From an uncultured Prevotella sp. (GTDB lineage: Bacteria > Bacteroidota > Bacteroidia > Bacteroidales > Bacteroidaceae): a stretch of DNA of 50,451 nt. The notes beneath the pieces were generated by a model, which was not told the DNA's origin, did no database searches, and was given only the letters and a program-made list of their open reading frames with translations. Positions within the stretch are counted from its first letter, which is position 1. Every line of letters starts with the position of its first letter. The translations under genes were made by a program, and so were the position numbers. Positions 41,311 to 49,279 of this stretch are shown here, one piece after another. The DNA lies in assembly GCA_902497035.1 (NCBI GenBank), contig CABVDL010000006.1, forward strand, positions 1 to 50,451. The letters run 5' to 3'.

Positions 41311-42642
41311 ATGTTTGAGAATTTAACCGACCGCCTTGAACGCTCGTTCAAAATGCTGAAAGGCGAGGGCAAAATCACTGAGATAAACGTTGCCGAGACG
41401 CTGAAGGACGTGCGCCGCGCGCTGCTCGACGCCGATGTCAACTACAAGGTAGCCAAGACGTTCACCGATACGGTCAAGCAGAAAGCGTTAGGCATGAATG
41501 TGCTTACTGCCGTAAAGCCGGGACAGCTGATGGTGAAGATTGTCCACGACGAGCTGGCCAAGCTCATGGGTGGCGAGGCCTCTGAGCTCCAGCTCAAGGG
41601 CAAGCCCGCCGTCATACTGATGTCGGGCCTGCAGGGCTCGGGTAAGACCACGTTCAGCGGCAAGCTGGCCAACATGCTCAAGCAGAAGCAGCACAAGAAG
41701 CCTTTGCTCGTGGCCTGCGACGTCTATCGTCCTGCCGCCATCGACCAGTTGAGGGTTGTCGGTGAGGGCATCGGCGTTCCAGTGTATAGCGAGCCGAACA
41801 ACAAAAACGTCAATGAGATTGCCGACCATGCCGTGCAGGAGGCTAAGGCAAAGGGCTACGACGTCGTCATCATCGACACCGCAGGCCGTCTGGCCGTCGA
41901 TGAGGATATGATGAACGAGATCAGCAGCCTCAAGCAGCATATCCAGCCCGACGAGGTGCTGTTTGTCGTTGATGCCATGACGGGTCAGGATGCCGTGAAC
42001 ACCGCCAAGGAGTTCAACGACAGGCTTGACTTCGACGGCGTGGTGCTGACCAAGCTCGACGGCGACACCCGCGGCGGTGCTGCGCTTTCCATCCGCACGG
42101 TGGTCACAAAGCCCATCAAGTTCATTGGTACGGGCGAGAAGATGGAGGCCATCGACGTGTTCCATCCCGACCGTATGGCCGACCGTATCCTCGGTATGGG
42201 CGATGTGGTCTCGCTCGTTGAGCGCGCGCAGGAGCAGTTTGACGAGGAAGAGGCCAAGCGTCTCCAGAAGAAGATACAGAAGAATAAGTTCGACTTCAAC
42301 GATTTCCTCAACCAGATAGAGCAAATTAAGAAGATGGGCAACCTCAAGGAACTTGCCTCCATGATTCCCGGTGTGGGCAAGGCCATTAAGGATATTGACA
42401 TCGACGACAACGCGTTCAACGGCATAGAGGCTATCATCCGTAGCATGACGCCAAAGGAGCGCACCAGCCCGGAGGTGCTCAACCAGAGCCGGAAGATGCG
42501 CATCGCAAAAGGCTCCGGCACCAGCATCCAGGAAGTCAACCGCCTCGTGAAGCAGTTCGACCAGACCCGCAAGATGATGAAGATGGTGACGGGAAGCGGC
42601 ATGAGAAACATGATGAGGAATATGCCAAAGATGCACAAATAA
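41311..42642 (+). CDS. ffh: signal recognition particle GTPase Ffh (SRP54)
   Basis: A 443-residue protein that binds signal sequences at the ribosome and targets membrane proteins. N domain (residues 1-85), G domain with GLQGSGKTT (P loop), DTAGRL and TKLDGD motifs, and a Met-rich M domain at the C-terminus (KMRIAKGSGTSIQEVNRLVKQF, ending in repeated Met). The ATG at 41311 is chosen because MFENLTDRLERSF is the conserved start; the open frame extends 15 codons upstream to a TTG at 41266, before the promoter. folD begins 15 bp downstream. Confidence 0.97.
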   Translation: MFENLTDRLERSFKMLKGEGKITEINVAETLKDVRRALLDADVNYKVAKTFTDTVKQKALGMNVLTAVKPGQLMVKIVHDELAKLMGGEASELQLKGKPAVILMSGLQGSGKTTFSGKLANMLKQKQHKKPLLVACDVYRPAAIDQLRVVGEGIGVPVYSEPNNKNVNEIADHAVQEAKAKGYDVVIIDTAGRLAVDEDMMNEISSLKQHIQPDEVLFVVDAMTGQDAVNTAKEFNDRLDFDGVVLTKLDGDTRGGAALSIRTVVTKPIKFIGTGEKMEAIDVFHPDRMADRILGMGDVVSLVERAQEQFDEEEAKRLQKKIQKNKFDFNDFLNQIEQIKKMGNLKELASMIPGVGKAIKDIDIDDNAFNGIEAIIRSMTPKERTSPEVLNQSRKMRIAKGSGTSIQEVNRLVKQFDQTRKMMKMVTGSGMRNMMRNMPKMHK

Positions 42643-42657
42643 CTTAAGATTTACGCC

Positions 42658-43536
42658 ATGACGTTGATTGATGGAAAAGCCACCGCTGCGGCCATAAAGC
42701 AGCAAATTGCGGAAGAGGTGGGCCGGATGGTGGCCGACGGACACAAGCAGCCTCACTTGGCCGCGGTGCTGGTGGGCCACGACGGCGGCTCGGAGACTTA
42801 TGTGAGAAACAAGGTCATCGCCTGCGAGCAGTGCGGTTTCAAGTCAACGCTCATCCGCTTTGAGGACAATGTGAGCGAGGAAGAGCTGTTGGCTTGCGTC
42901 AACCGGCTCAACAATGACGCTGACGTTGACGGCTTCATTGTGCAGCTTCCACTGCCCAAGCACATTGATGAGCAGAAGGTTATCATGGCCATCGACTACC
43001 GCAAGGATGTCGATGGCTTCCATCCCATCAACGTCGGCCGCATGGCCATTGGGCTGCCCTGCTTCGTCTCGGCCACTCCTCTTGGCATACTCACGCTCCT
43101 TCAGCATTATCACATCGAGACTTCCGGAAAGAAGTGCGTGGTGCTGGGCCGCAGCAATATTGTCGGCAAGCCCGTGGCCCAACTGATGATGCAGAAACAG
43201 TATGGCGACGCTACCGTGACAGTTTGTCACTCTCATTCCACAACGCTGAGGCAGGAATGTCAGGAGGCTGACATCATTATCGCCGCTATCGGCCGCCCCA
43301 ATTTTGTTACGGCCGATATGGTTAAGGAGGGCGCTGTCGTTATAGATGTGGGGACGACGCGCGTGCCGGATGCGACGAAAAAGAAAGGTTTCCGGCTCAA
43401 TGGCGACGTGAAGTTCGATGAGGTGGCCCCGAAGTGCTCCTTCATCACGCCCGTTCCGGGCGGAGTGGGGCCAATGACCATCTGCTCCCTTATGAAGAAT
43501 ACGCTTGCAGCTGCCAAGAAAAGCTACTACAAGTAA
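42658..43536 (+). CDS. folD: methylenetetrahydrofolate dehydrogenase / cyclohydrolase
   Basis: A 292-residue bifunctional enzyme of one-carbon metabolism, interconverting 5,10-methylene-, methenyl- and 10-formyl-tetrahydrofolate. The conserved catalytic Y-x3-K lies in SETYVRNKV near residue 46, the QLPLPKHID segment follows, and the NADP-binding GRSNIVGKPVA is intact. The end (TPVPGGVGPMTICSLMKNTL) is the family signature. It probably shares the ffh transcript (15-bp gap). A palindromic repeat begins 47 bp after the stop. Confidence 0.96.
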   Translation: MTLIDGKATAAAIKQQIAEEVGRMVADGHKQPHLAAVLVGHDGGSETYVRNKVIACEQCGFKSTLIRFEDNVSEEELLACVNRLNNDADVDGFIVQLPLPKHIDEQKVIMAIDYRKDVDGFHPINVGRMAIGLPCFVSATPLGILTLLQHYHIETSGKKCVVLGRSNIVGKPVAQLMMQKQYGDATVTVCHSHSTTLRQECQEADIIIAAIGRPNFVTADMVKEGAVVIDVGTTRVPDATKKKGFRLNGDVKFDEVAPKCSFITPVPGGVGPMTICSLMKNTLAAAKKSYYK

Positions 43537-43583
43537 GGCCTTTGGCGGAGGATGATGCCAGTGAAGATTCGCCATTGGTGGCA

Positions 43584-43617
43584 GTGTAGTGGCCGGCCTT
43601 GTGCCGGCCACCAGCCG
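43584..43617 (+). repeat. 34-bp palindromic interspersed repeat, copy 4
   Basis: Identical over all 34 bases to 13223-13256; stem GTGGCCGGC (43589-43597) with GCCGGCCAC (43603-43611), loop CTTGT. It begins 47 bp after the folD stop, again downstream of a + strand gene. Confidence 0.78.
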
Positions 43618-43660
43618 CAGGTGGCGCTTCGTGTTTGGAGGAAGGCTGCCCCGGGAAATG

Positions 43661-43700
43661 ATACACCTTATTTTATATAGTAATACACCTTATTGTATAT
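43661..43700 (+). repeat. 18-bp direct repeat ahead of the first OmpA gene
   Basis: ATACACCTTATTTTATAT (43661-43678) and ATACACCTTATTGTATAT (43683-43700), one mismatch, 22-bp period. A 7-bp stem (TATGCCA / TGGCATA, 43713-43719 and 43726-43732) follows. The rest of 43537-43933 is AT-rich with the promoter at 43845-43876. The repeat could be an operator; nothing more can be said. Confidence 0.55.
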
Positions 43701-43844
43701 GCGATAATATGCTATGCCACGTTGTTGGCATAACGAATAATGTCCCAGGCAAAGAGCTTCTTTAAGTGCAAGCGTGTAAAAATGTTGACCGAAGTCAATT
43801 TAATCATTTTTATATAGCAGCTTTGTAAAATTTAGCGCAAAATA

Positions 43845-43876
43845 TTTGTGGGATTGAGCAAATGGCATTAAATTTG
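43845..43876 (+). promoter_or_regulatory. promoter of the first OmpA-family gene
   Basis: TTTG at 43845-43848, 20-bp spacer, TAAATTTG at 43869-43876: a full match to the Bacteroidetes consensus. The leader to the ATG at 43934 is about 50 bases and A-rich. Confidence 0.7.
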
Positions 43877-43933
43877 CACCGCTTTAAGTAGAAGAAGAAT
43901 AGAAAGATATCACTTAATTCAACTATTTGTATT

Positions 43934-45022
43934 ATGAAAAAGTTATTTACATTGGTCGCAGCTGCTGTGATTGCAGCTGGCGCATCTGCTCAGACCGTAC
44001 AGGAGAGCAAGACTTTCGACAACATCTATGTCGGCATCAATGGTGGTGTTGCCACCAAGGCTACGGGTCATGCTTGGCTGAAGGGTCTCGATCCCAACTT
44101 CGGTGTTCGTATCGGCCGCTACTTCACTCCTGTCTTCGGACTTGCCGTTGAGAGCAACGCTTATTTCTCCAACAAGCCTTGGAAGAGCAACGGCACTGCT
44201 GTCCGCGCTCTGAACACCAGCCTGTTAGGTACTGTCAATCTGAGCAATTGGTTTGGCGGCTACAAGGGTGAGCCCCGTTGCTTCGAGGTGAGCGCACTCT
44301 ATGGCTTCGGCTGGGGTCACACTTTCGGCACCAAGAGCAACGGAATGGTTGGTGAGGCAGATCCTGCTTTCTCTACCAGCAAGATAGGAAAGGCCAACTC
44401 TCTGACCTCCAAGGCCGGTCTTGACTTCGCATTCAACCTCGGTGAGAAGAAAGCTTGGCAGATTTATGTTGAGCCCGCTATGATCTGGGGTCTCAATGGC
44501 TTCGGCTATGATAACGTGCAGTACAACGTTAACCGCGCATTTGCACAGCTCAATGCCGGCGTTGTTTACAAATTCAACACTTCTAACGGCACTCACAACT
44601 TCAAGATTGCAGAGGTTCGTGACCAGAGCGAGATCGATGGCCTGAACAGCCAGATCAACGACCTGCGCAACGAACTGGCCAAGAAGCCTAAGGAGGTTGT
44701 CAAGGAAGTCGTGAAGAACGTTCCCTCTACTAAGGAAGTCAAGGTTGAGAACCTCGTGTTCGTTACCTTCGCACAGGGCAAGACCGCTCTGACCAAGGAG
44801 GCCAAGAAGGCTCTTGACGCTATCAAGAGCGGCAAGCACGTGGAGATTGTTGGTACTGCCTCTCCTGAGGGCAGCAAGGAAATCAACCAGAAGATTTCTC
44901 AGGCTCGTGCCGACAGCGTTGCCGAGTACCTGAAGAGCAAGGGCGTCATCGTTGACGAGGCCAACGGCAAGGGCGTACAGGGTACCACCTCCAACCGTCT
45001 GGCTGTGGTCTATGTGAAGTAA
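43934..45022 (+). CDS. OmpA-family outer-membrane protein (first paralogue)
   Basis: A 362-residue porin-like protein: signal peptide 1-19 (ending ASAQ), an N-terminal beta-barrel of about 215 residues, a short helix (DQSEIDGLNSQINDLRNELAKK), a Lys/Val/Glu linker (KEVVKEVVKNV), and a C-terminal OmpA peptidoglycan-binding domain (FVTFAQGKTALTKEAKKALDAI, VGTASPEGS, NRLAVVYVK). The domain has the Prevotella and Porphyromonas type of order. The good promoter and a terminator right after it suggest a strongly expressed single gene. A second copy of equal length lies at 49280-50368. Confidence 0.92.
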   Translation: MKKLFTLVAAAVIAAGASAQTVQESKTFDNIYVGINGGVATKATGHAWLKGLDPNFGVRIGRYFTPVFGLAVESNAYFSNKPWKSNGTAVRALNTSLLGTVNLSNWFGGYKGEPRCFEVSALYGFGWGHTFGTKSNGMVGEADPAFSTSKIGKANSLTSKAGLDFAFNLGEKKAWQIYVEPAMIWGLNGFGYDNVQYNVNRAFAQLNAGVVYKFNTSNGTHNFKIAEVRDQSEIDGLNSQINDLRNELAKKPKEVVKEVVKNVPSTKEVKVENLVFVTFAQGKTALTKEAKKALDAIKSGKHVEIVGTASPEGSKEINQKISQARADSVAEYLKSKGVIVDEANGKGVQGTTSNRLAVVYVK

Positions 45023-45052
45023 TACGCATACCAATAGATGAAATAGATGAAG

Positions 45053-45088
45053 TCCCGTCTCACCGTAGCTGGTGAGGCAGGATTTCTG
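45053..45088 (+). terminator. terminator after the first OmpA-family gene
   Basis: A 12-bp stem with one mismatch and one T-G pair (45053-45064 with 45071-45082), a 6-base loop and a T-rich tail, 31 bp after the stop codon. Confidence 0.65.
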
Positions 45089-45191
45089 TTTATGCGCCAG
45101 TCTGCGGCCGCGAGACCGTTGCTTGTGTGTGGGCAATGACTTCGCCCGTTCATGTCGTTAACAATATTTATACAAAGATTGTCCCATAATC

Positions 45192-45223
45192 TTTCCATAT
45201 ATGATTTTTTCTGCTTACCTTTG
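45192..45223 (+). promoter_or_regulatory. promoter ahead of the giant surface protein gene
   Basis: TTTC at 45192-45195, 20-bp spacer, TACCTTTG at 45216-45223 (one mismatch in the -33 part). It leaves a leader of about 215 bases (45230-45446), AT-rich, with a small stem (ATGG/CCAT near 45337-45351) but no recognised riboswitch. Confidence 0.5.
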
Positions 45224-45446
45224 CAGCGCAAAATAAAAAGGCATTAGTTAGATTATATTAGAAAACAAGATTTAGTATTTAAGATTAACATTGCGTAGTT
45301 TAAGCTAAGATAGGTATTAGTTGGAACTTAATAGATGGGAAATCCATTTAGCAAAGACGTACTTTTCAACTTATTTATTGCTACCCGTCTTATTTATTTG
45401 AACTTTTTGGATAATTAGATTATAGATGTATTTTTACTTCGTTGAA

Positions 45447-45536
45447 ATGCGACGTTTACATGTTTTAGTGCTTAGTGCCATTCTAAGCTTGGGCTTTACC
45501 CCCCCGTTTACGAGCTGCGGAGGTAAGTACTGCTAA
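45447..45536 (+). CDS. lipoprotein signal peptide ORF, N-terminal piece of the frameshifted surface protein
   Basis: A 29-codon ORF that is a textbook lipoprotein signal peptide: MRRL start, hydrophobic core VLVLSAILSLGF, and lipobox FTSC followed by GG, then stop. Alone it would be useless. The large ORF downstream lacks any signal peptide and is open in the +1 frame back to 45487. Removing one base in the GCGGAGG stretch (45517-45523) joins the two, giving C-G-V-S-T-A-K-S-S then MSAS. So this is very probably the true start of the gene at 45544-48996. Confidence 0.7.
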   Translation: MRRLHVLVLSAILSLGFTPPFTSCGGKYC

Positions 45537-45543
45537 GAGCAGT

Positions 45544-48500
45544 ATGTCTGCATCGGCCATCGATGCAAATGTTTCAAAACTTGTTTATCAGGACACACTC
45601 TCCACGGGCAAGAACTATCTTGACCGTCGCCATGCGTTGGTAGGTGCCAACTGCATGGTGAACCGGCTCAACACCACGGTGTCTGTGGTCGGTGGTATCT
45701 CTCACCTTGAGTATTTGGTCGATAAGAACCTTGACAACGGCGCGACCTTTGCCAACGGTGTCAAGGCGGAGATAGGCACAGAGCCTACTTTCACCGTACG
45801 CGACGTAAAGCACGTCTATGCCAAGGGCACCACGGCCGGCTTCGTTGTCTCAGTTGACAACAGTGTGCTGAAAGCTAAAGTGGTCGATGTCCCAATGAAG
45901 ATATTCTTCTATAAGGACGGCAAAGAGATAGCTTCTGTCTCTTGTGAGCAAAAACAAGGCTCCTTACTTAACCTTCAACTTGCATCCTATAGCAACAACA
46001 CCCTGGAGTTTGCAGCCAAGGCTCCTGCCGACTTTGACGAGATAGGTCTTGGCAGCGTTCAGGCTTTAAAGGCTGATGTCGTCGGCGCCATGACGGTGAA
46101 GTATGCGTTTGTCGGAAAGAACGGCAAATACTTCATCGACAGTGAGAAGACCAATGGCATTGAGGATTTCAAGGAGGCTGTGAAGAAAGCATACCCTGGA
46201 ACCACCTTTGACGACGACAAACTTGTCTTGGGCCAGTGTATCACTGATGCGCAAAAGACTCCCGATGCTAACGGCAATACCATAGATGACAATCCCGACA
46301 ATTCTGTGGACGTCATTACCAAGGTGTTGCTATCGGTGTGGACCCCGGTAACCGTTTCTGCCTATGGTGGCGCAGAGGCCAGCAACCTTCCTTTCAAGAA
46401 GGGCATGACGGTAGGCTTCGAGACAGCCGGAGCCGGCATACTGGATGTGGGTGCCTCCATCAAGCTGCATCCTTATATCATGACGCCCAGCAACAAGACT
46501 GGCTGGTTTGCCAGCGCTTGGAACTGGCAAGAGGCGCCCAAGGGTGGCAACGATGGCGATTTCTCCTTGCTTGGCGTTGACCTTGGCGGTGGCCGTAAGG
46601 ACATCATCACCACCCTTACTGAGGATTGCAATGCTGTTGAGCTCAAGGCTGTGAGCGTATTGGGACTTGGCGCTACCGTGGCTTACCGCATGTTTGTCGT
46701 GCTTCCTCCCTCCATCGATGCTGACGACACGCTCCGCGTCTCAGCCGCGCAGACTATCTGCGAGGATGCCAAGGACGTGGTGCTGAAGAGCAACCGCCCC
46801 GTCACATGGAAGTGCAATTCAAAGAACCTCAAGCTCAATAATGCAGCCGACCACATGAGCTGCACGGTATCTGGATTTGTCAAGGGTGGCACCTACACCT
46901 TCGAAGCTACCGACGATACGACGAAGGCTACCCGCACCACCACCGTCAACTACGGCGTGCAGCGTCTCTATAACACTACGGCCATGCCTTGGGTGAACAA
47001 CTTCACCGACCCCAGCGTCTCCTATTCCGTGATGACCAATGACGACATGAGGAAGAAAGGCATCAATGGCTTCACCCTCATCAAGTTGGATAATCAAAAG
47101 GATACTGCTAACCTTGTCAATGGCTCCGTTGACGACTACATGAGCTATGTCGCTGGCTTGCAGCTTGCCGGCTCCACGGTCATTGCCGCCGTTCAGCGCT
47201 CAGTCCCATTGCACCTGGATAAGAGAACGGTGGTGGGCTTCGTGCTGAAGTTCCCGGCCAACGTACTCAGTGTTGACCTTCTCAACTCCATGAAAGTATA
47301 TGCCTACAATGGCGGTGGCAAGGAGCTTACGGTGGTCTCACGCGACCATAACTTCAAATTGCTGCAGGCTGACCTCGCCAATACGAGTCAGGAGACGACC
47401 ACAGAGTTCAATGTTGAGCTTGAGGCAGACCAGGACGTGGATGAGCTGCTGCTTTGCAACAACACTACGTTGAACCTCGACCTAAGCAAGGTGCAGGTGT
47501 ATTACGCCTTCAGCGAGGATGCCACCGACGCGCAGAAGTTTGCAGAAGAGCAGGCCGCGACGGGCGAGATTGTCAGCTACAACAACGGCGCGCGTATCGA
47601 TGAGACGCTCCTTGGCGGCTTCGGCGGCGTAGCTACCGTGGTTGGTCTGAAGGAGAACTATACCAATTTCATCGACGGTAACCTTGACGACTACCTGTCG
47701 GTGGCCAACACGGTCAGTGCAGCAGGCAAGTTCAACGTCATCCCCGTCAAGTTGGGAAAGATTTATTCCGGCAAGCATCTGGTGGAAATCACGATGGGCA
47801 ATATTGTTGGTCTGGCCAATGTCGATGCCGCCAAGGTGTTCAAGATTGACGCTTATCTCAATGGACAGAAAGTGGCTGAGAAGAAAGACTGGAACACGCT
47901 TGACGCCAAGGTCATTGGCACTGGCGGCAAATATACCGTGCGCTGGACGCCTAATGCCGACTTCGACGAGATTGTCATCAGAGACGGTGGCTTGCTGGAG
48001 GCACTGAAAGAAGGAGAATCCTACTACGGCATGCGCATCTACTCTGACGCCGACGCTGACGGCATACCCGACTACGAGGACGACGAGAGCTGCCCGAACG
48101 TGGCCTTCCTCGTGGATGAGAATGAGACAGCCCTCGACAAGACCCACGACTACACCAACACGAAGATGTATCTCAACCGCTCCTTTGCTCAGGGCATGTG
48201 GACTACCATCTGCCTTCCGGTGGATATGACCTACAACCAGTTCGCCGCCACCTTCGGCAGCAATGCCCGCCTGGCAAAGCCCGCCGACTTCCGCACCGAC
48301 ACTCCTAACTTCGTGCAGTTCTATATTGACAAGACCTATGGCAACAACGTGCTGCTTCACAAGAACACGCCGTATATCATCAAGGTGGATAGCATCAGCG
48401 ATGAGACCATCGATGGCAGCATTGCGGCCGATAACGGCAGCGGCACGCTGGCCGAGGAGAAAGCCGGCAACGAGAAGAACATGACGGGCAACGACTATTT

Positions 48501-48996
48501 TGCTGCCAACTGCTACCTCATTCATGGCATGAGCTACGACACGGCCGAGAACGACTCTACGGTAAGGGAGCTCTCATTTGTCCACACCCCCTGCGCCATC
48601 TGGGAGGCAACACAGATTACGTGGCATGGCACATACAATCTCGGCTCGGTTGACGCAGGCTTCTACTCGTTCCTTCTGAAGCCGACAAGTGGAGATGCGG
48701 AGATGGTCTATGTGAATGGAGCCGTGAACAGGTTCCGCGGCTTGCGTTGCTACATGACCGACGACCAAACCATCAATTTCGGCGGCAGTGCCGCAAAGAG
48801 AGTCCCAATGGCAGTCGGCGACGAGATTATCAGCGGCGACACCGTTACCGGCATCAGCGAGCTTAGCGGGAAGCCCATGCTCAAAGGCGACGTCTATACC
48901 CTCTCGGGCATGCTGGTAAGGCGTGGGGCTACAACTACAGACGGCCTTGAGAAAGGTATCTATATTTGGAACAACAAGAAAATAGAAGTTAAGTAA
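45544..48996 (+). CDS. giant secreted surface protein with type IX-like C-terminal domain
   Basis: A 1150-residue protein without recognised catalytic domains. It is built of beta-rich repeats: the motif NFIDGNLDDYLSVA has a second, similar copy (LVNGSVDDYMSYVAG); a calcium-binding thrombospondin-3-like stretch (DADADGIPDYEDDESCPN) sits near residue 840; and a conserved Prevotella surface-protein motif (LNRSFAQGMWTTICLPVDMT) follows. The end (VTGISELSGKPMLKGDVYTLSGMLVRR, GIYIWNNKKIEVK) resembles a type IX secretion sorting domain. The ATG at 45544 gives a protein with no signal peptide; a matching lipoprotein signal is in another frame at 45447, so the gene is probably interrupted by a +1 shift. 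Function unknown; perhaps adhesion. It precedes a 70-residue gene and the second OmpA-family gene. Confidence 0.8.
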   Translation: MSASAIDANVSKLVYQDTLSTGKNYLDRRHALVGANCMVNRLNTTVSVVGGISHLEYLVDKNLDNGATFANGVKAEIGTEPTFTVRDVKHVYAKGTTAGFVVSVDNSVLKAKVVDVPMKIFFYKDGKEIASVSCEQKQGSLLNLQLASYSNNTLEFAAKAPADFDEIGLGSVQALKADVVGAMTVKYAFVGKNGKYFIDSEKTNGIEDFKEAVKKAYPGTTFDDDKLVLGQCITDAQKTPDANGNTIDDNPDNSVDVITKVLLSVWTPVTVSAYGGAEASNLPFKKGMTVGFETAGAGILDVGASIKLHPYIMTPSNKTGWFASAWNWQEAPKGGNDGDFSLLGVDLGGGRKDIITTLTEDCNAVELKAVSVLGLGATVAYRMFVVLPPSIDADDTLRVSAAQTICEDAKDVVLKSNRPVTWKCNSKNLKLNNAADHMSCTVSGFVKGGTYTFEATDDTTKATRTTTVNYGVQRLYNTTAMPWVNNFTDPSVSYSVMTNDDMRKKGINGFTLIKLDNQKDTANLVNGSVDDYMSYVAGLQLAGSTVIAAVQRSVPLHLDKRTVVGFVLKFPANVLSVDLLNSMKVYAYNGGGKELTVVSRDHNFKLLQADLANTSQETTTEFNVELEADQDVDELLLCNNTTLNLDLSKVQVYYAFSEDATDAQKFAEEQAATGEIVSYNNGARIDETLLGGFGGVATVVGLKENYTNFIDGNLDDYLSVANTVSAAGKFNVIPVKLGKIYSGKHLVEITMGNIVGLANVDAAKVFKIDAYLNGQKVAEKKDWNTLDAKVIGTGGKYTVRWTPNADFDEIVIRDGGLLEALKEGESYYGMRIYSDADADGIPDYEDDESCPNVAFLVDENETALDKTHDYTNTKMYLNRSFAQGMWTTICLPVDMTYNQFAATFGSNARLAKPADFRTDTPNFVQFYIDKTYGNNVLLHKNTPYIIKVDSISDETIDGSIAADNGSGTLAEEKAGNEKNMTGNDYFAANCYLIHGMSYDTAENDSTVRELSFVHTPCAIWEATQITWHGTYNLGSVDAGFYSFLLKPTSGDAEMVYVNGAVNRFRGLRCYMTDDQTINFGGSAAKRVPMAVGDEIISGDTVTGISELSGKPMLKGDVYTLSGMLVRRGATTTDGLEKGIYIWNNKKIEVK

Positions 48997-49021
48997 AAGA
49001 GGATAACAGCATTATATAAGT

Positions 49022-49234
49022 ATGAAAAAGTATTTTAAACCGATGACGAAAGTCGTCAAGGTAGAAGAAAAAGAGACCGTGTTGGCAGGGTCAGGATCTG
49101 ACAGCGTCGGAATGCAAATTTCCGGCCAAGGTCCAGACGATAGAGGCGGCATTCGTGAAACGACATCAGACGATGTGCATGGTGGAGCAGATTTTGCCAA
49201 GCCATTCTCTCCCTCGTTTGACGATGCAGAGTGA
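49022..49234 (+). CDS. 70-residue protein of unknown function
   Basis: A small protein with a basic start (MKKYFKPMTKVVKVEEKE), a short hydrophobic stretch (TVLAGSGSD) and an acidic, Gly/Asp/Ser-rich tail (DDRGGIRETTSDDVHGG). I recognise the general pattern (MKK-Y-x-P-x-T/K-VV-x-V... LAGS) from short hypothetical proteins of Prevotella and relatives. The layout, a conserved N-terminal leader-like part and a small polar rest, is also that of peptide precursors, but no maturation enzyme is encoded in the window. It lies 25 bp after the giant surface protein and 45 bp before the second OmpA gene, so it is probably co-transcribed. Confidence 0.65.
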   Translation: MKKYFKPMTKVVKVEEKETVLAGSGSDSVGMQISGQGPDDRGGIRETTSDDVHGGADFAKPFSPSFDDAE

Positions 49235-49279
49235 TTGCCGACAGATAACAAGTTAAATATTTTAATCAGATATAGCATT

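Noticed and set aside
45499..45505. C7 run as phase-variation switch for the surface protein
   Set aside because: The lipobox Cys is read in the signal peptide frame after the run, so the frame change must lie further downstream (45519-45536).
49235..49279. Start of the second OmpA gene at 49235
   Set aside because: A complete signal peptide begins at the ATG at 49280; the upstream extension would bury it.
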